This document shows, in pieces, positions 43,851 to 52,972 of a DNA stretch of 64,000 nucleotides. The translations under genes and the position numbers were made by a program. Numbering within the stretch: position 1 is the first letter of the stretch; every line of letters begins with the position of its first letter. The stretch is from contig JAITVY010000021.1 of the NCBI GenBank assembly GCA_031285565.1, positions 1 through 64,000 of the forward strand, given 5' to 3'. Under the pieces are notes generated by a model. That model searched no databases. It saw only the letters and a program-made list of their open reading frames with translations, and was not told the DNA's origin. The DNA comes from Tannerella sp. (GTDB taxonomy: Bacteria > Bacteroidota > Bacteroidia > Bacteroidales > Tannerellaceae).

Positions 43851-45188
43851 TTAAAGTTCAAAATTGAGTTGTTCGATCTCGTTTGCGATCTGTTTCAGGA
43901 AACGGGTTGCTTCTCCGCCGTCCAATGCACGATGATCGTATGTGAGGCTTAATCCGATATGTGGAACAAAACCATATACACCGCCTCCTAAATCTTTCGG
44001 ACGGGGAACAATCGTGTTAACACCCAGTATTGCTACCTGTGGCAGGTTAATCACAGGTGTAAATATTTCTACTCCATAGTTGCCTAAGTTGGATACAGTG
44101 AATGAAGCAGCTTCAGAAGATAACAGGTCCGGATCAATGGATCCTTTTTTACATGCGTTGGCTACTTCTTTTAGCTGATTGGCTAAACCTTGTATTGACA
44201 AATCGTCAGCATTCTTTACTGCAGGTACCATTAAGCCGCGTTCGGTATCGACTGCTAATCCCAGGTGTACCTTGCTGAAGTTGCGTGTACTATCACCCAG
44301 AAAATGTGCATTTGCCTGCGGGTATTGTTTCAGCGCTTTTATAACGGCAAGACAAACCATATCATTGAGTGTGATATTAGTCGGATAGCCATCTTTCATA
44401 GCTACTTTTACTTTTTCACGCAGTTCAAGTATGCGTCGGGCATCGGCGCTCAGGTGGTGCGTTAATTGGGCTGAGTTTTGCAATGATGAATGCATTGCCT
44501 TGGCTATCAGCTTCCGCATATTTGATAATGGTTTGATCTCGCTATCAGTAGCATATACATGGTTTTTAAGAGCGCTGATATCTGCGCCTTTGGCCATTCC
44601 TGCTAATCCGCTTCCTATTTCAGGTGCTACTCCTCCGGTTTCTTTTATGATAGCTTTAGCCAGCGGAGTTGTTTTAGGTGAGGCTTCTATAGCTGCCTGT
44701 ACATCTCTTTCGATTACACGTCCGTGTGGGCCTGATCCTGCTAATGCTGATGCCGGGATGGCATTTTTTTCGGCTAAGACACGTGCTCTTGGTGAAACAG
44801 GTGATGCAGCATCAGTTGTTTGGATAGGTGCGGTTTTTTTCTGTTCAGATACAACGGGAGCTTTAGCAGCTTGTATTTCTGTTGCTCCCGGAGTTGACCC
44901 TGCAGGTGTCTCACCTGCATTTTCTGGAAGAAATTCATTTGTAGATTCACCTTCATTCCCAATGACCATTACGTTTACTAACACCGGAATTTCATCTCCT
45001 TCGTTATAAAAGACTTCCAACACAGTGCCTGCTACTGTTGCTTCTTCTTCGAATGAAGCTTTATCCGTTTCGTAGGCAAACAGAATGTCACCGACAGCGA
45101 CTTTGTCGCCTTTTTTCTTTTTCATTTCTGTCAGGATACAACTCTCGACTGATTGTCCCTGCTTTGGCATAATGATTGGTGTTGCCAT
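43851..45188 (-). CDS. Dihydrolipoamide acyltransferase (E2)
   Basis: 445 aa, first gene of the operon. One lipoyl domain (1-80) carries the modified Lys in YETDKASFEEEA. An Ala/Pro-rich linker precedes the subunit-binding domain (about 125-165; SPRARVLAEKNAIPASALAG). The catalytic domain (about 215-445) ends with the His/Asp motif LTYDHRALDGGEATRFL. It forms the core of the complex with E3 and the fused E1, and it is a likely client of the lipoate ligase at 27.2 kb. Confidence 0.94.
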   Translation of the reverse strand: MATPIIMPKQGQSVESCILTEMKKKKGDKVAVGDILFAYETDKASFEEEATVAGTVLEVFYNEGDEIPVLVNVMVIGNEGESTNEFLPENAGETPAGSTPGATEIQAAKAPVVSEQKKTAPIQTTDAASPVSPRARVLAEKNAIPASALAGSGPHGRVIERDVQAAIEASPKTTPLAKAIIKETGGVAPEIGSGLAGMAKGADISALKNHVYATDSEIKPLSNMRKLIAKAMHSSLQNSAQLTHHLSADARRILELREKVKVAMKDGYPTNITLNDMVCLAVIKALKQYPQANAHFLGDSTRNFSKVHLGLAVDTERGLMVPAVKNADDLSIQGLANQLKEVANACKKGSIDPDLLSSEAASFTVSNLGNYGVEIFTPVINLPQVAILGVNTIVPRPKDLGGGVYGFVPHIGLSLTYDHRALDGGEATRFLKQIANEIEQLNFEL

Positions 45189-45232
45189 GTTATCTTTATA
45201 TATGTTAAGTATTAAATTCTGTGTGTACGGGA

Positions 45233-45264
45233 CAAAAGTAAAAGAAAGTTGTTATATATACAAG
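45233..45264 (-). promoter_or_regulatory. Promoter of the E2-E3-E1 operon
   Basis: On the minus strand a CTTG (45264-45261) is followed after 20 bases by TACTTTTG (45240-45233), an exact TAnnTTTG. Both elements and the spacing fit the Bacteroidetes primary-sigma promoter. The E2 ATG is 45 bases downstream. Confidence 0.65.
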
Positions 45265-45456
45265 TTATTTCTTTTATTTTTTATTATTTCTGAAAATAAG
45301 GTGTTTATGTATTTGTTTTATGTATACAAATTTGATACTTGTACTCTTCGTTAGTTATGAAGTCTGAATTATAAAGTATGAGGAAGGAGATAACATTTGC
45401 TACTATGCAGCAATGATTTATTTTATATAAAGGTATTATTTGTTATGGGCTAATTT

Positions 45457-46293
45457 TTAAATGGTCTGGTGAGTATAGTAGCCTAATTTCTCACAAGCAG
45501 ACAAAAAATCTATTCGAAATTTCGCAGCATTAAAGCCGTCCAGTTTTTTCTGTTTGTCTACTAAAATTTGAGTTGATTCATATAATAGTCTGAATACATA
45601 TGAACAAATAGAGTCCTCTGACGACAGCCCTCTCAATTTTTCAAAATCCGGCCTAACACTATAATGACCTACATTGTATGAATAAAATTCCGTATAAGAC
45701 GTAGGATTGTCAACTCTTTTTTGAAATCGAAATGGCCAGGATTTTTCACTTTCAACCAGTGTTAAGTCTATCCATAGATGTTCCATAGACCCTCCATAAT
45801 CATTGTTTAACTCCATCTTAAGATTGTCAAAACGATTTCCCATGACGTTAGAGACTATCTTAGTGCTTTTATCTACAATGTTTGCATGAAATGATACTTT
45901 CAAAGGTTTTCCGGCAGGTTTCGGACGACTTTTAGGAAACTCTCTTATTATACCGCTTTGAAATACTCCGTATTGAGTGAAGTGCATAATTTTCGTAAAT
46001 GATTTATCCATTATGCCTATTTCCTTTTTGTGCAGAATGTTACCGAGCTCCTGGACGGCGATTGATTTTGAAACTAATGAACTTTTATTTGATGAAATGC
46101 ACAAATAGACTTCGTCATCAGTAAAAGTATTGTTTATTGCCTGACTAACAATTTCATTCTTAAAATCGTCACCAACCCCACAATAAGACCATTTTACTTT
46201 GCCTTCATTCTGAGCTAATCCACCATCTTCATTAAGCCAGTTTGTCAAGTAATATTTACTCTGATAAAATCTAAATAATTGTTTTGCATCCAT
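45457..46293 (-). CDS. Hypothetical protein
   Basis: 278 aa, soluble, no signal peptide or membrane helix. Composition is normal for a cytoplasmic protein, with aromatic-rich ends (QLFRFYQSKYYLTNWLNEDG at the start). I recognise no domain. It stands alone between the 2-oxoacid dehydrogenase operon and a barrel-protein gene, separated from the latter by 65 bases, so co-transcription is possible. Confidence 0.65.
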   Translation of the reverse strand: MDAKQLFRFYQSKYYLTNWLNEDGGLAQNEGKVKWSYCGVGDDFKNEIVSQAINNTFTDDEVYLCISSNKSSLVSKSIAVQELGNILHKKEIGIMDKSFTKIMHFTQYGVFQSGIIREFPKSRPKPAGKPLKVSFHANIVDKSTKIVSNVMGNRFDNLKMELNNDYGGSMEHLWIDLTLVESEKSWPFRFQKRVDNPTSYTEFYSYNVGHYSVRPDFEKLRGLSSEDSICSYVFRLLYESTQILVDKQKKLDGFNAAKFRIDFLSACEKLGYYTHQTI

Positions 46294-46358
46294 TGTTAAA
46301 TAATGTCTTTTTCATGATGAGCATGTTATTTTGAGGATGTGAAGGTATGAATTGACTT

Positions 46359-46853
46359 TTATTTAAATACATATCCTACACGTATACCTACTATGGGTTG
46401 CTTATTTATTTCCGTGTAATTATACTTGGCTTCTATTCCGATCATGATATCATCGATTATATTTATTTCTGTTCCTAAGCCGATATTCCCGCCAAAGCTC
46501 TTTTGTCCTTCGGCATATTCTTTTGTATTTCCATCCAGCAAATAATCCCAATATGTAAAACTTGCCCCAAGGAATGGATACACATTTAAGACACCTCCTA
46601 TTGGAAATGCATACTGAATATCGAAATCGCCTCCTGCTCCCCTGTATCCATACCATCTCAGGTATTTTCTGACGGATGGTGCGATGCGTATACCATTCGT
46701 CAGATTATATCTGTAATCAATACATAAAAACCCACTTTCCGTTTTAAGGGAGGCACCTCCCGAATAACCTAATGACCATTCTCCTTTTTGTGTTTGCGCA
46801 TTGAGATGTAAGCAGGTTATAAATAATATAAATGGAATTATGAGTCTTTTCAT
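46359..46853 (-). CDS. Small outer-membrane beta-barrel protein
   Basis: 164 aa with signal peptide (MKRLIIPFILFITCLHLNA). The mature part is alternating beta strands with Tyr/Gly-rich turns (GYSGGASLKTESGFLCIDYR, RIAPSVRKYLRWYGYRG) and ends in Phe-Lys after GIRVGYV, as in OmpW/OprF-like eight-stranded barrels. It is probably an outer-membrane protein of unknown role. Confidence 0.78.
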   Translation of the reverse strand: MKRLIIPFILFITCLHLNAQTQKGEWSLGYSGGASLKTESGFLCIDYRYNLTNGIRIAPSVRKYLRWYGYRGAGGDFDIQYAFPIGGVLNVYPFLGASFTYWDYLLDGNTKEYAEGQKSFGGNIGLGTEINIIDDIMIGIEAKYNYTEINKQPIVGIRVGYVFK

Positions 46854-47353
46854 TTTTAACCAGGTATTCTTTTATTTATGATATTAACGTTTATTTGTGA
46901 AATATATTATTTGTGTGGGCTGAATAAAGGCTTGATCTGTTTATAAGTATCAGAATTTGTTACTATTTGCATCTCGATAGTATCCAACATTGGATACGGA
47001 ATTTGGCGTAGAAAGCTTTGAAACCCGGGTACATCTTTTATCTTATGAATTGGATAGGGTTCTGGCCTTAGTACAAAAATATGCCTGTTCGTAAAAGGAC
47101 TTTGGAAGAAAGGGGAAATAAAAAAAGTGATTTGCAGGAAAGGAAATATATGTGTGTGAAAAAGCACACCATGAATCAGCATATGCAAGTATATAAAGAG
47201 GTATGAAAACGCACAAAAAAGGTGTTAGGTGTATAATTTGTTGGTTTTTAATATGATATGTCAATTGATTTATTTGTGTTTATTTATATAATAATACAAT
47301 TATTTGCTAAATTGACCTGTTTTGACCTGATTTTGGCCCGCCCTTGCTTCATG

Positions 47354-47386
47354 GTGTGTCCGGAGTGTGTCCGAGGTGTGTCCGAG
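47354..47386. repeat. Three tandem copies of an 11-base GTGTGTCCGRG unit
   Basis: Consecutive units GTGTGTCCGGA, GTGTGTCCGAG and GTGTGTCCGAG, preceded by the GC-rich word GGCCCGCCCTTGCTTCATG. The composition differs from the AT-rich surroundings. It is a short direct repeat without spacers, so not a CRISPR array. Confidence 0.7.
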
Positions 47387-47506
47387 GTTCGCGTGCATTT
47401 TGGGGTTTTTGCAATAAGATGTATTTAATGAGATATTTTTGCATCTTCCAAGCAAGCTTGAAGCTACCCTCACGGTCCTTGATGATATATTTTTCTCCCC
47501 TGACAG

Positions 47507-47566
47507 CAGGATGATCATTGTTCAGCAGGATTGTGCTGATAATATTGCATATGTGTAATCATCCTG
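47507..47566. repeat. 60-base inverted repeat
   Basis: CAGGATGAT (47507-47515) pairs with ATCATCCTG (47558-47566), and an inner CAGCA / TGCTG pair lies near 47523-47538. It is a hairpin-forming intergenic repeat with no T-tract. Confidence 0.5.
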
Positions 47567-47686
47567 TGTTAATTTTGATGGATTATAAAGAAATATCACA
47601 ATTTATATTAAAGAGCGAGTCTTACTCACTAGTGCTTGGTATAGGCTTCTGAGATAAGTAAAGGCGAGCGTACTTAATCCACCGGA

Positions 47687-47718
47687 TTGGTTAAATCCAG
47701 TTGATTTTTTTATATTTG
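47687..47718 (+). promoter_or_regulatory. Promoter of the alginate-lyase-family gene
   Basis: TTG (47687-47689), 21-base spacer, then TATATTTG (47711-47718), an exact TAnnTTTG. The ATG follows 26 bases later. The -33 lies within a small inverted repeat GGATT-GGTTA-AATCC. Confidence 0.6.
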
Positions 47719-47744
47719 TCGATAAATATATTTATTCAATTACC

Positions 47745-48914
47745 ATGAAAAAGCTGCTCTTATTACTTCCTTTTATTGTAAGTTGTGCAACTGATACTCC
47801 CCGGGAGAAATTAAAAAAAGAAGTAGCCATTCTTTTATATTCTGAAATCATTGACCGTGGGGATATGGCGCTTTCAGAAAATCCTGTAACCATCACATCA
47901 TTTATTGCTGAAAGAAGCGCAGGGGGGATACATGACTTTTATTCGGAAGGTGATTACTGGTGGCCGAATCCGGTTAGTCCGGATAGCGCTTATATCCGTC
48001 GTGATGGTCAGACTAATCCGGATAATTTTACAGCTCACCGTCATGCAATGATCCGGTTTAGCATCTTGGTTGGTGATCTTACATCGGCTTATCTGGTTAC
48101 AAAGGATAAGAAATATGCGGAGCAGGTAGTTAAACATATACGTGCATGGTTTATTAGTCCCGAAACCCGTATGAATCCTTCCCTTAATTATGCACAGGCG
48201 ATTAAGGGTATAACTACCGGTAGGGGGATCGGTATTATTGATACGATTCATTTACTTGAGATAGTACAATCACTTATGGTTTTGGAAAAAGAAAATATAA
48301 TCTCTGCTGAAGGTATGACGGCATGCCGTAATTGGTTCTCTGAATATCTTGGTTGGCTTACTTCTCATCCTTACGGCAAAGACGAAATGAATGCACAGAA
48401 TAATCATGGAACCTGTTGGGTGATGCAGGCTGCTCAGTTTGCCAGATTTACGGGTAATACGGAAGTTATTAAACTATGTCGTGACAGGTATAAAAATGTT
48501 TTACTTCCTTCACAAATGGCTGAGGATGGTAGTTTTCCCCTGGAACTGAGAAGGACAAAGCCGTATGGATATTCTATCTTTAATTTGGATGCGATGGCTA
48601 CTGTTTGCCATATTCTTTCTGATGGTGAAGAAAACCTATGGCATTTTACAACTGATGACGGACGTAATATGCAGAAGGGTGTGGCCTGGCTTTTCCCATA
48701 TATCCAGGATAAATCTGAATGGCCTTATGAACACGATGTTATGTATTGGGATGAATGGCCGGTAACTTCTCCTGCTCTTTTGTTTAGTATATATGAGACT
48801 CCGAATGAAACTTATTTTGATGTATGGAAAGGACTGGATCATTTTCCGGCAAATGATGAGGTGATACGGAATCTTCCTATCCGCCATCCATTGTTATGGA
48901 TCTCCCTTAATTAG
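47745..48914 (+). CDS. Alginate-lyase-family (PF05426-type) lipoprotein
   Basis: 389 aa with a lipoprotein signal (MKKLLLLLPFIVSCAT; Cys14). The mature part is an all-helical toroid typical of alginate lyase-superfamily proteins. Conserved segments are DYWWPNP near the N-terminus, HRHAMIRFSILVGDLTSAYL, and AQNNHGTCWVMQAAQFARF, where the NNH is a catalytic motif of the PL5-like group. It probably cleaves a uronate-containing polysaccharide in the periplasm or at the surface; the polymer may not be alginate. No SusC/SusD pair adjoins it, so it is not in a typical polysaccharide utilisation locus. Confidence 0.84.
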   Translation: MKKLLLLLPFIVSCATDTPREKLKKEVAILLYSEIIDRGDMALSENPVTITSFIAERSAGGIHDFYSEGDYWWPNPVSPDSAYIRRDGQTNPDNFTAHRHAMIRFSILVGDLTSAYLVTKDKKYAEQVVKHIRAWFISPETRMNPSLNYAQAIKGITTGRGIGIIDTIHLLEIVQSLMVLEKENIISAEGMTACRNWFSEYLGWLTSHPYGKDEMNAQNNHGTCWVMQAAQFARFTGNTEVIKLCRDRYKNVLLPSQMAEDGSFPLELRRTKPYGYSIFNLDAMATVCHILSDGEENLWHFTTDDGRNMQKGVAWLFPYIQDKSEWPYEHDVMYWDEWPVTSPALLFSIYETPNETYFDVWKGLDHFPANDEVIRNLPIRHPLLWISLN

Positions 48915-48974
48915 AATGATAATGTGATTATTTCAGTTGTTCCATTCTTTGCCTTGATGCAAAGAATCAAAGAT

Positions 48975-49105
48975 CAAGGCTTAGTACGCTTCACACTGAA
49001 AAGCAACGTCCGACGGCTAAAATCCATGAAACTCGTTCTTTGAACTCAAACAGCATGGATTTTTTAACGCCATCTTCACTGCTTTTCAGGCTCACCGTAC
49101 AAGGC
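48975..49105. repeat. Large imperfect palindrome, dispersed repeat copy 1
   Basis: Nested arms pair in register: GTACG (48984) with CGTAC (49096), CTGAAAAGCA (48996) with TGCTTTTCAG (49080), and AAAATCCATG (49019) with CATGGATTTT (49054). It fills the 313-base gap between the alginate-lyase-family gene and the ABC exporter. A diverged copy lies at about 62960-63180. There is no ORF. Confidence 0.75.
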
Positions 49106-49227
49106 CGAGAAAAGTGATATGGTATAACAGTTGTTTTAACAAGATCATAGCGATATTGATTCTCTAATTCAATATTTTGACAGCCTCATTCATTATGAAA
49201 ATTTTATTACAGAGAATCTATAGCTTT

Positions 49228-50961
49228 TTATGCGTTTACAATCTGTCGGTCAACCATCCGGCTGAAAATACCTTTTTGCATTTTTAAAACATCAGGTGTA
49301 CCTGTTTCGGCAATGTTTCCATTATCCAGTACTACGATTTTATCTGCATTGGCAATGGTTCGCATGCGATGTGCGATGATGAGTACTGTTTTGTCGCGTA
49401 CCAATTCGGATATCCCGGCTTGTATTTTGGTTTCGTTTTCAACATCGAGTGAAGCGGTAGCTTCATCCAGCAACACGATCGGTGCATCTTTGAGTAAAGC
49501 GCGGGCTATGGAGACTCGTTGACGTTCACCTCCGGAAAGGGTTTCACCATTTTCTCCGATAATGGTCTGATATCCCTGAGGCATTTTATTTACGAATTCG
49601 TCACATTGTGCCAGACGTGCGGCACGCAATACTTCTTCGTCGGAAGCATCGCGTTTTCCAATGCGGATATTATCCATAATGGATGCATTGAAGAGTACTA
49701 CATCCTGAAAAACAATGGAATAGTTTTCTAACAGTCTTTCAGGATCGATCCGGCTGATATCTTGTCCCCCGAGTTTAATTTCACCTGCCTGAATGTCCCA
49801 GAACCGTGCGGTGAGTTTTGCTGCTGTACTTTTTCCACTTCCCGAAGGTCCTACCAGCGCTGTTATTTCTCCTTGTTTTGCTGTGAATGAAACATCTTTC
49901 AGTACTTGTTTTCCTGATTCGTAGGAAAAGTCTACATTATTAAATTCGATGTCATAGTTTTTGGGGTTGAAATCCGTATTTCCCTGCTGGATGGGTAATG
50001 CTTCCATTTCCCTCATGCGGTCGATACGTATATCAAGGTAAACCAGTACAGCTATGTTACTCATCACTTCAGATATAGGACCGTAAACGCGTGAACCGAT
50101 TACCATAAATATCAGGTAAGAAAATAGATCTGCCGTTCCCGAAGCTAACAGGGTAGCTCCCACAATAATTACGCTTGCGAGGCCTAATTTAAGTATACTT
50201 TGCGAGCCGTTTACAAATATGCCTGTGAGTAGTTCGCCTTTTGTTTGTGACTTCTCATAGGCGCTTATTTTTTTACTTAGTTTTTCCAGGTAATCTTCTT
50301 CCTGATTATATGATTTGATTTCCTGGATAGTGTCTAGTCCTTCCTGTATTTGTTCTGTTACATTGCGTTTGTCGCGGTAATTTTTTTTGAAATCCTTGCT
50401 CATTTTATTTTTTGCCAGCAGAATTATAATCAATGCCACAGGCACAACCCAAAACAACGCCAGTGATAATTGCCAGTTGTAGAAGAACATTCCCAGCGCA
50501 ATAAATAAAATACTAATGACAGATGCAAACAACTGTGGTACGGAGTGCGAGAATTCATGTTCCAGATCAGTGCAGTCCTGCATAATCGTTGTTGTCAGGT
50601 CTGACAGGTTTTTTTCGCCAAAGAAAGCCAAAGGTAGTTTACGGAGCTTTTCTGCTAATGAAATGCGGCGGTTAGCGCTTTCTTCATAAACGGTGGAATA
50701 GGTACTTCGATACTGCATGGCGGCAATGCCATACATCACAATCATAAAGGCAATGCCAAGTATGCTATAATAAGTAATACCATGTGCTACCGAAGCCGAA
50801 GGATTGAATACCGGGCGAAGATAGTCTTCGAGAAACAGGAAAACGAAAACTGCAGGCAGCATCAATGCGAAGTCGAGCAATACGGTGTAAAATATACCTT
50901 TACAAAGGTCTTTGGCTCCCTTTGCAGAGAGTGCAAATCGTTTTTGAATTGTTTTAAGCAT
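49228..50961 (-). CDS. ABC exporter subunit (membrane domain plus ATPase), second gene
   Basis: 577 aa: six membrane helices (about 1-310) and an ATPase domain (about 340-577) with Walker A GPSGSGKSTAAKLTA, signature LSGGERQRVSIARALL and Walker B IVLLDEATASLD. It overlaps the preceding ABC gene by eight bases, so the two products probably form a heterodimeric MdlAB/BmrCD-type exporter in the inner membrane. The adjacent TetR regulator suggests export of a drug or toxic metabolite; a siderophore role is possible too. Confidence 0.93.
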   Translation of the reverse strand: MLKTIQKRFALSAKGAKDLCKGIFYTVLLDFALMLPAVFVFLFLEDYLRPVFNPSASVAHGITYYSILGIAFMIVMYGIAAMQYRSTYSTVYEESANRRISLAEKLRKLPLAFFGEKNLSDLTTTIMQDCTDLEHEFSHSVPQLFASVISILFIALGMFFYNWQLSLALFWVVPVALIIILLAKNKMSKDFKKNYRDKRNVTEQIQEGLDTIQEIKSYNQEEDYLEKLSKKISAYEKSQTKGELLTGIFVNGSQSILKLGLASVIIVGATLLASGTADLFSYLIFMVIGSRVYGPISEVMSNIAVLVYLDIRIDRMREMEALPIQQGNTDFNPKNYDIEFNNVDFSYESGKQVLKDVSFTAKQGEITALVGPSGSGKSTAAKLTARFWDIQAGEIKLGGQDISRIDPERLLENYSIVFQDVVLFNASIMDNIRIGKRDASDEEVLRAARLAQCDEFVNKMPQGYQTIIGENGETLSGGERQRVSIARALLKDAPIVLLDEATASLDVENETKIQAGISELVRDKTVLIIAHRMRTIANADKIVVLDNGNIAETGTPDVLKMQKGIFSRMVDRQIVNA

Positions 50962-52732
50962 GATGAGTTGCCTCCTTTCCTATGGTCCAGCGTGCTGATT
51001 GCTGGTATTCGTTCCACATATGGTTATAAATTCCTTGTTTCTCAATTAATTGTTTATGCGTGCCTTGTTCGGCAATTTTGCCTTTGTTGATCACCAGAAT
51101 ATTATCGGCATCAGTGATACTGGTCAGGCGATGGGCAATCATCAGTACGGTTTTGCCTTTAGTAAGTTCTTTTAAAGCCTGATGTATTAAGTGTTCATTT
51201 TCGGGGTCGGCAAAAGCTGTTGCTTCATCGAGTACTACGATGGGGGCATTTTTCAGGATAGCACGCGCCAATACGATACGCTGTTGTTCGCCTCCCGAAA
51301 GATAAGTTCCTTCCGTGCCGATTTTGGTGTTCAGACCAAGCGGTTGTTTATCAATAATCTCCCGGCATTGTGCCATATCGACTGCCCGCTCAACTTCTTC
51401 AATGGTAGCATCAGGATTACCGTATTTGATGTTTTCGAGCAGGGTGGTTTTAAATAGTTTTGTGTTTTGAAATACAAAAGAGACATGTCTCATTAAATCT
51501 TTCGGATCAACGTTTTTTACATTGGTGCCGCCAATAAGAACTGCTCCACCGGCAACGTCCCAGAATCGTGGAACGAGGCGTGCTATCGTTGTTTTTCCTC
51601 CTCCTGAAGCACCGACTAATGCTACCGTATTTCCTTGTGAAATAGTAAAACTTACGCCATCTACTGCATTTTGGTTAGCTTCAGGGTATGCAAATGATAC
51701 ATTTTCGAAGCATATATCGAATTTTTCCATCGATTGCGGATTTTTTATGGAAGGAAGTATTTCTACATTGGTCAACTTATCTAAACGTCCGATGGCTTCG
51801 CTTGCCTGTCCGAATGCCTGTTGCAGATACATACTTCGCATAATGCTTTGTGAAAAGACAGGAGTGACAAGTACGAATAGGAAAAAGTTAAGCAGAACGC
51901 CTGCGTAGTTCCCCGTGTTTCCAATCAGTAGAATGACAACAGGAGCCAGGAAGAAGACAAAACTATTGATTATAACCGTATATGCCGACATGGGTTTTTC
52001 CCACGACATCGTATATTTTATAACCATTTGATTATAATTCATAATGCATTTATGGAAATTCTTGAATGAGAAAATGGTTTGTTGGAAAACCTTCACGACA
52101 GGGATTCCACGAACATATTCGACTGCTTCGGTATTCATCTCTTCGAGTGAAGTCATATAAGTTTGCATGAATTGCTGTGATTTTCCACCCATCATGCTCA
52201 TCATTAAAAATAACGAAATGACAACAGGAATCATACATGCCAGTCCGAGTTGCCAGTCGAATACGAAAATCAACACGAAAGCGACTAGAGGTATCAGAAT
52301 TGTTGCCGCTAAATCGGGTAACTGGTGTGCCAGGAAACTATGTGTGATACCGGCGTTATCATCGATAATTTTCCGGATGCGTCCGCTTGTATTTGTATCG
52401 AAAAATCCTAACGGCATGCGTACAATTTTACGCATGGCTTCGAGGCGCAAATTCGATTCAACCTTGAATGCTGCCAGGTGTGAACACATGAGCGCTGCAA
52501 AATAGAGAATAACGCTTGCTATAGCCGATCCTGCCGCCCACCAGGCATATGTAATTATGTTACCTGAGGGAGAAATAATTCCTCCTGTATCAAATAGTTC
52601 TCTGACAATAAGCCATATAAGAATGAATGGCAGCATACCTGCCAACGCACTGATTGCAGATAATATCATCGACATAGGGAAGAGTATTTTCCGTTTGCCT
52701 GCATACTGCTGAAGTTTTTTTAGTGTACCCAT
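50954..52732 (-). CDS. ABC exporter subunit (membrane domain plus ATPase), first gene
   Basis: 592 aa with the same layout as its partner. The ATPase part has Walker A GASGGGKTTIARLVP, signature LSGGEQQRIVLARAIL and Walker B IVVLDEATAFADPENEHL. The residue after the Walker B Glu region (AFADPEN) resembles the YbtP/YbtQ and IrtAB-like group more than standard MsbA. The leader upstream carries a promoter shared in sequence with the tetR promoter and a terminator hairpin covered by a small ORF, so expression may be attenuated as well as repressed. Confidence 0.93.
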   Translation of the reverse strand: MGTLKKLQQYAGKRKILFPMSMILSAISALAGMLPFILIWLIVRELFDTGGIISPSGNIITYAWWAAGSAIASVILYFAALMCSHLAAFKVESNLRLEAMRKIVRMPLGFFDTNTSGRIRKIIDDNAGITHSFLAHQLPDLAATILIPLVAFVLIFVFDWQLGLACMIPVVISLFLMMSMMGGKSQQFMQTYMTSLEEMNTEAVEYVRGIPVVKVFQQTIFSFKNFHKCIMNYNQMVIKYTMSWEKPMSAYTVIINSFVFFLAPVVILLIGNTGNYAGVLLNFFLFVLVTPVFSQSIMRSMYLQQAFGQASEAIGRLDKLTNVEILPSIKNPQSMEKFDICFENVSFAYPEANQNAVDGVSFTISQGNTVALVGASGGGKTTIARLVPRFWDVAGGAVLIGGTNVKNVDPKDLMRHVSFVFQNTKLFKTTLLENIKYGNPDATIEEVERAVDMAQCREIIDKQPLGLNTKIGTEGTYLSGGEQQRIVLARAILKNAPIVVLDEATAFADPENEHLIHQALKELTKGKTVLMIAHRLTSITDADNILVINKGKIAEQGTHKQLIEKQGIYNHMWNEYQQSARWTIGKEATHHA

Positions 52733-52807
52733 ACTGTTTTTATTTTTATAGTGAGTTTTTTATGTGAGTAATCAATTGGTTCAATAGCGAACAATGTTCG
52801 ATTTTGT

Positions 52808-52888
52808 TCAAAAAAAAGGGAGGCTTTTTTTGCCTCCCTTTCTATTCCTGTTCTGGACAGATATATTATCGCCTATTAAAACTTTCAT
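52808..52888 (-). CDS. Possible 26-residue leader peptide of the ABC exporter
   Basis: ATG at 52888 and TGA at 52808-52810; the product begins MKVLIGDNISVQNRNRKGGK. It would start about 26 bases after the predicted transcription start, and its frame runs through the whole terminator stem and T-tract, stopping at the end of the T-tract. A ribosome translating it would disrupt the hairpin. Small open frames also arise by chance, so this stays tentative. Confidence 0.35.
   Translation of the reverse strand: MKVLIGDNISVQNRNRKGGKKSLPFF
52810..52841 (-). terminator. Strong intrinsic terminator in the ABC exporter leader
   Basis: Minus-strand AAAGGGAGGC and GCCTCCCTTT pair perfectly over ten bases around an A-rich loop, followed by a T run. 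It ends the tetR transcript, but it also lies between the predicted exporter promoter (52923-52953) and the exporter ATG (52732). Confidence 0.8.
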
Positions 52889-52922
52889 GTTTACAATATA
52901 TGTTTATTCTTTTTACAGCGTA

Positions 52923-52972
52923 CAAAGTAAGTTTGATTTCTTTTATGGTGCAATCCCTATTTGTTGGTATTT
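52923..52972 (-). promoter_or_regulatory. ABC exporter promoter with putative TetR operator
   Basis: Minus-strand TTG (52953-52951), 20-base spacer, TTACTTTG (52930-52923). The -33 overlaps AATAGGGATTGC (52961-52950), which occurs unchanged at the tetR promoter. An upstream AATACC makes an imperfect inverted repeat with GGGATT. Confidence 0.6.

Larger units (their letters stand above)
46854..47744. other. 890-base gene-poor region with repeats
   Basis: I see no credible gene. Short frames on the minus strand at 46907-47188 and 47300-47518 lack any domain or start context. It contains an 11-base tandem repeat (47354-47386), a 60-base inverted repeat (47507-47566), a segment CAAGCAAGCTTGAAGCT near 47450 that recurs in similar form near 63085, and the alginate-lyase gene promoter at the right end. 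Confidence 0.6.

Noticed and set aside
44431-45009. 192-codon plus-strand ORF antisense to E2
   Set aside because: It is the shadow of the Ala/Pro-rich E2 linker; the E2 domains on the other strand are unmistakable.
47354-47386. CRISPR-like array
   Set aside because: The three 11-base units are contiguous with no spacers, and no cas gene is in the window.
46907-47518. Minus-strand frames of 93 and 72 codons in the gene-poor gap
   Set aside because: No domain, no start context, and they overlap the tandem and inverted repeats.
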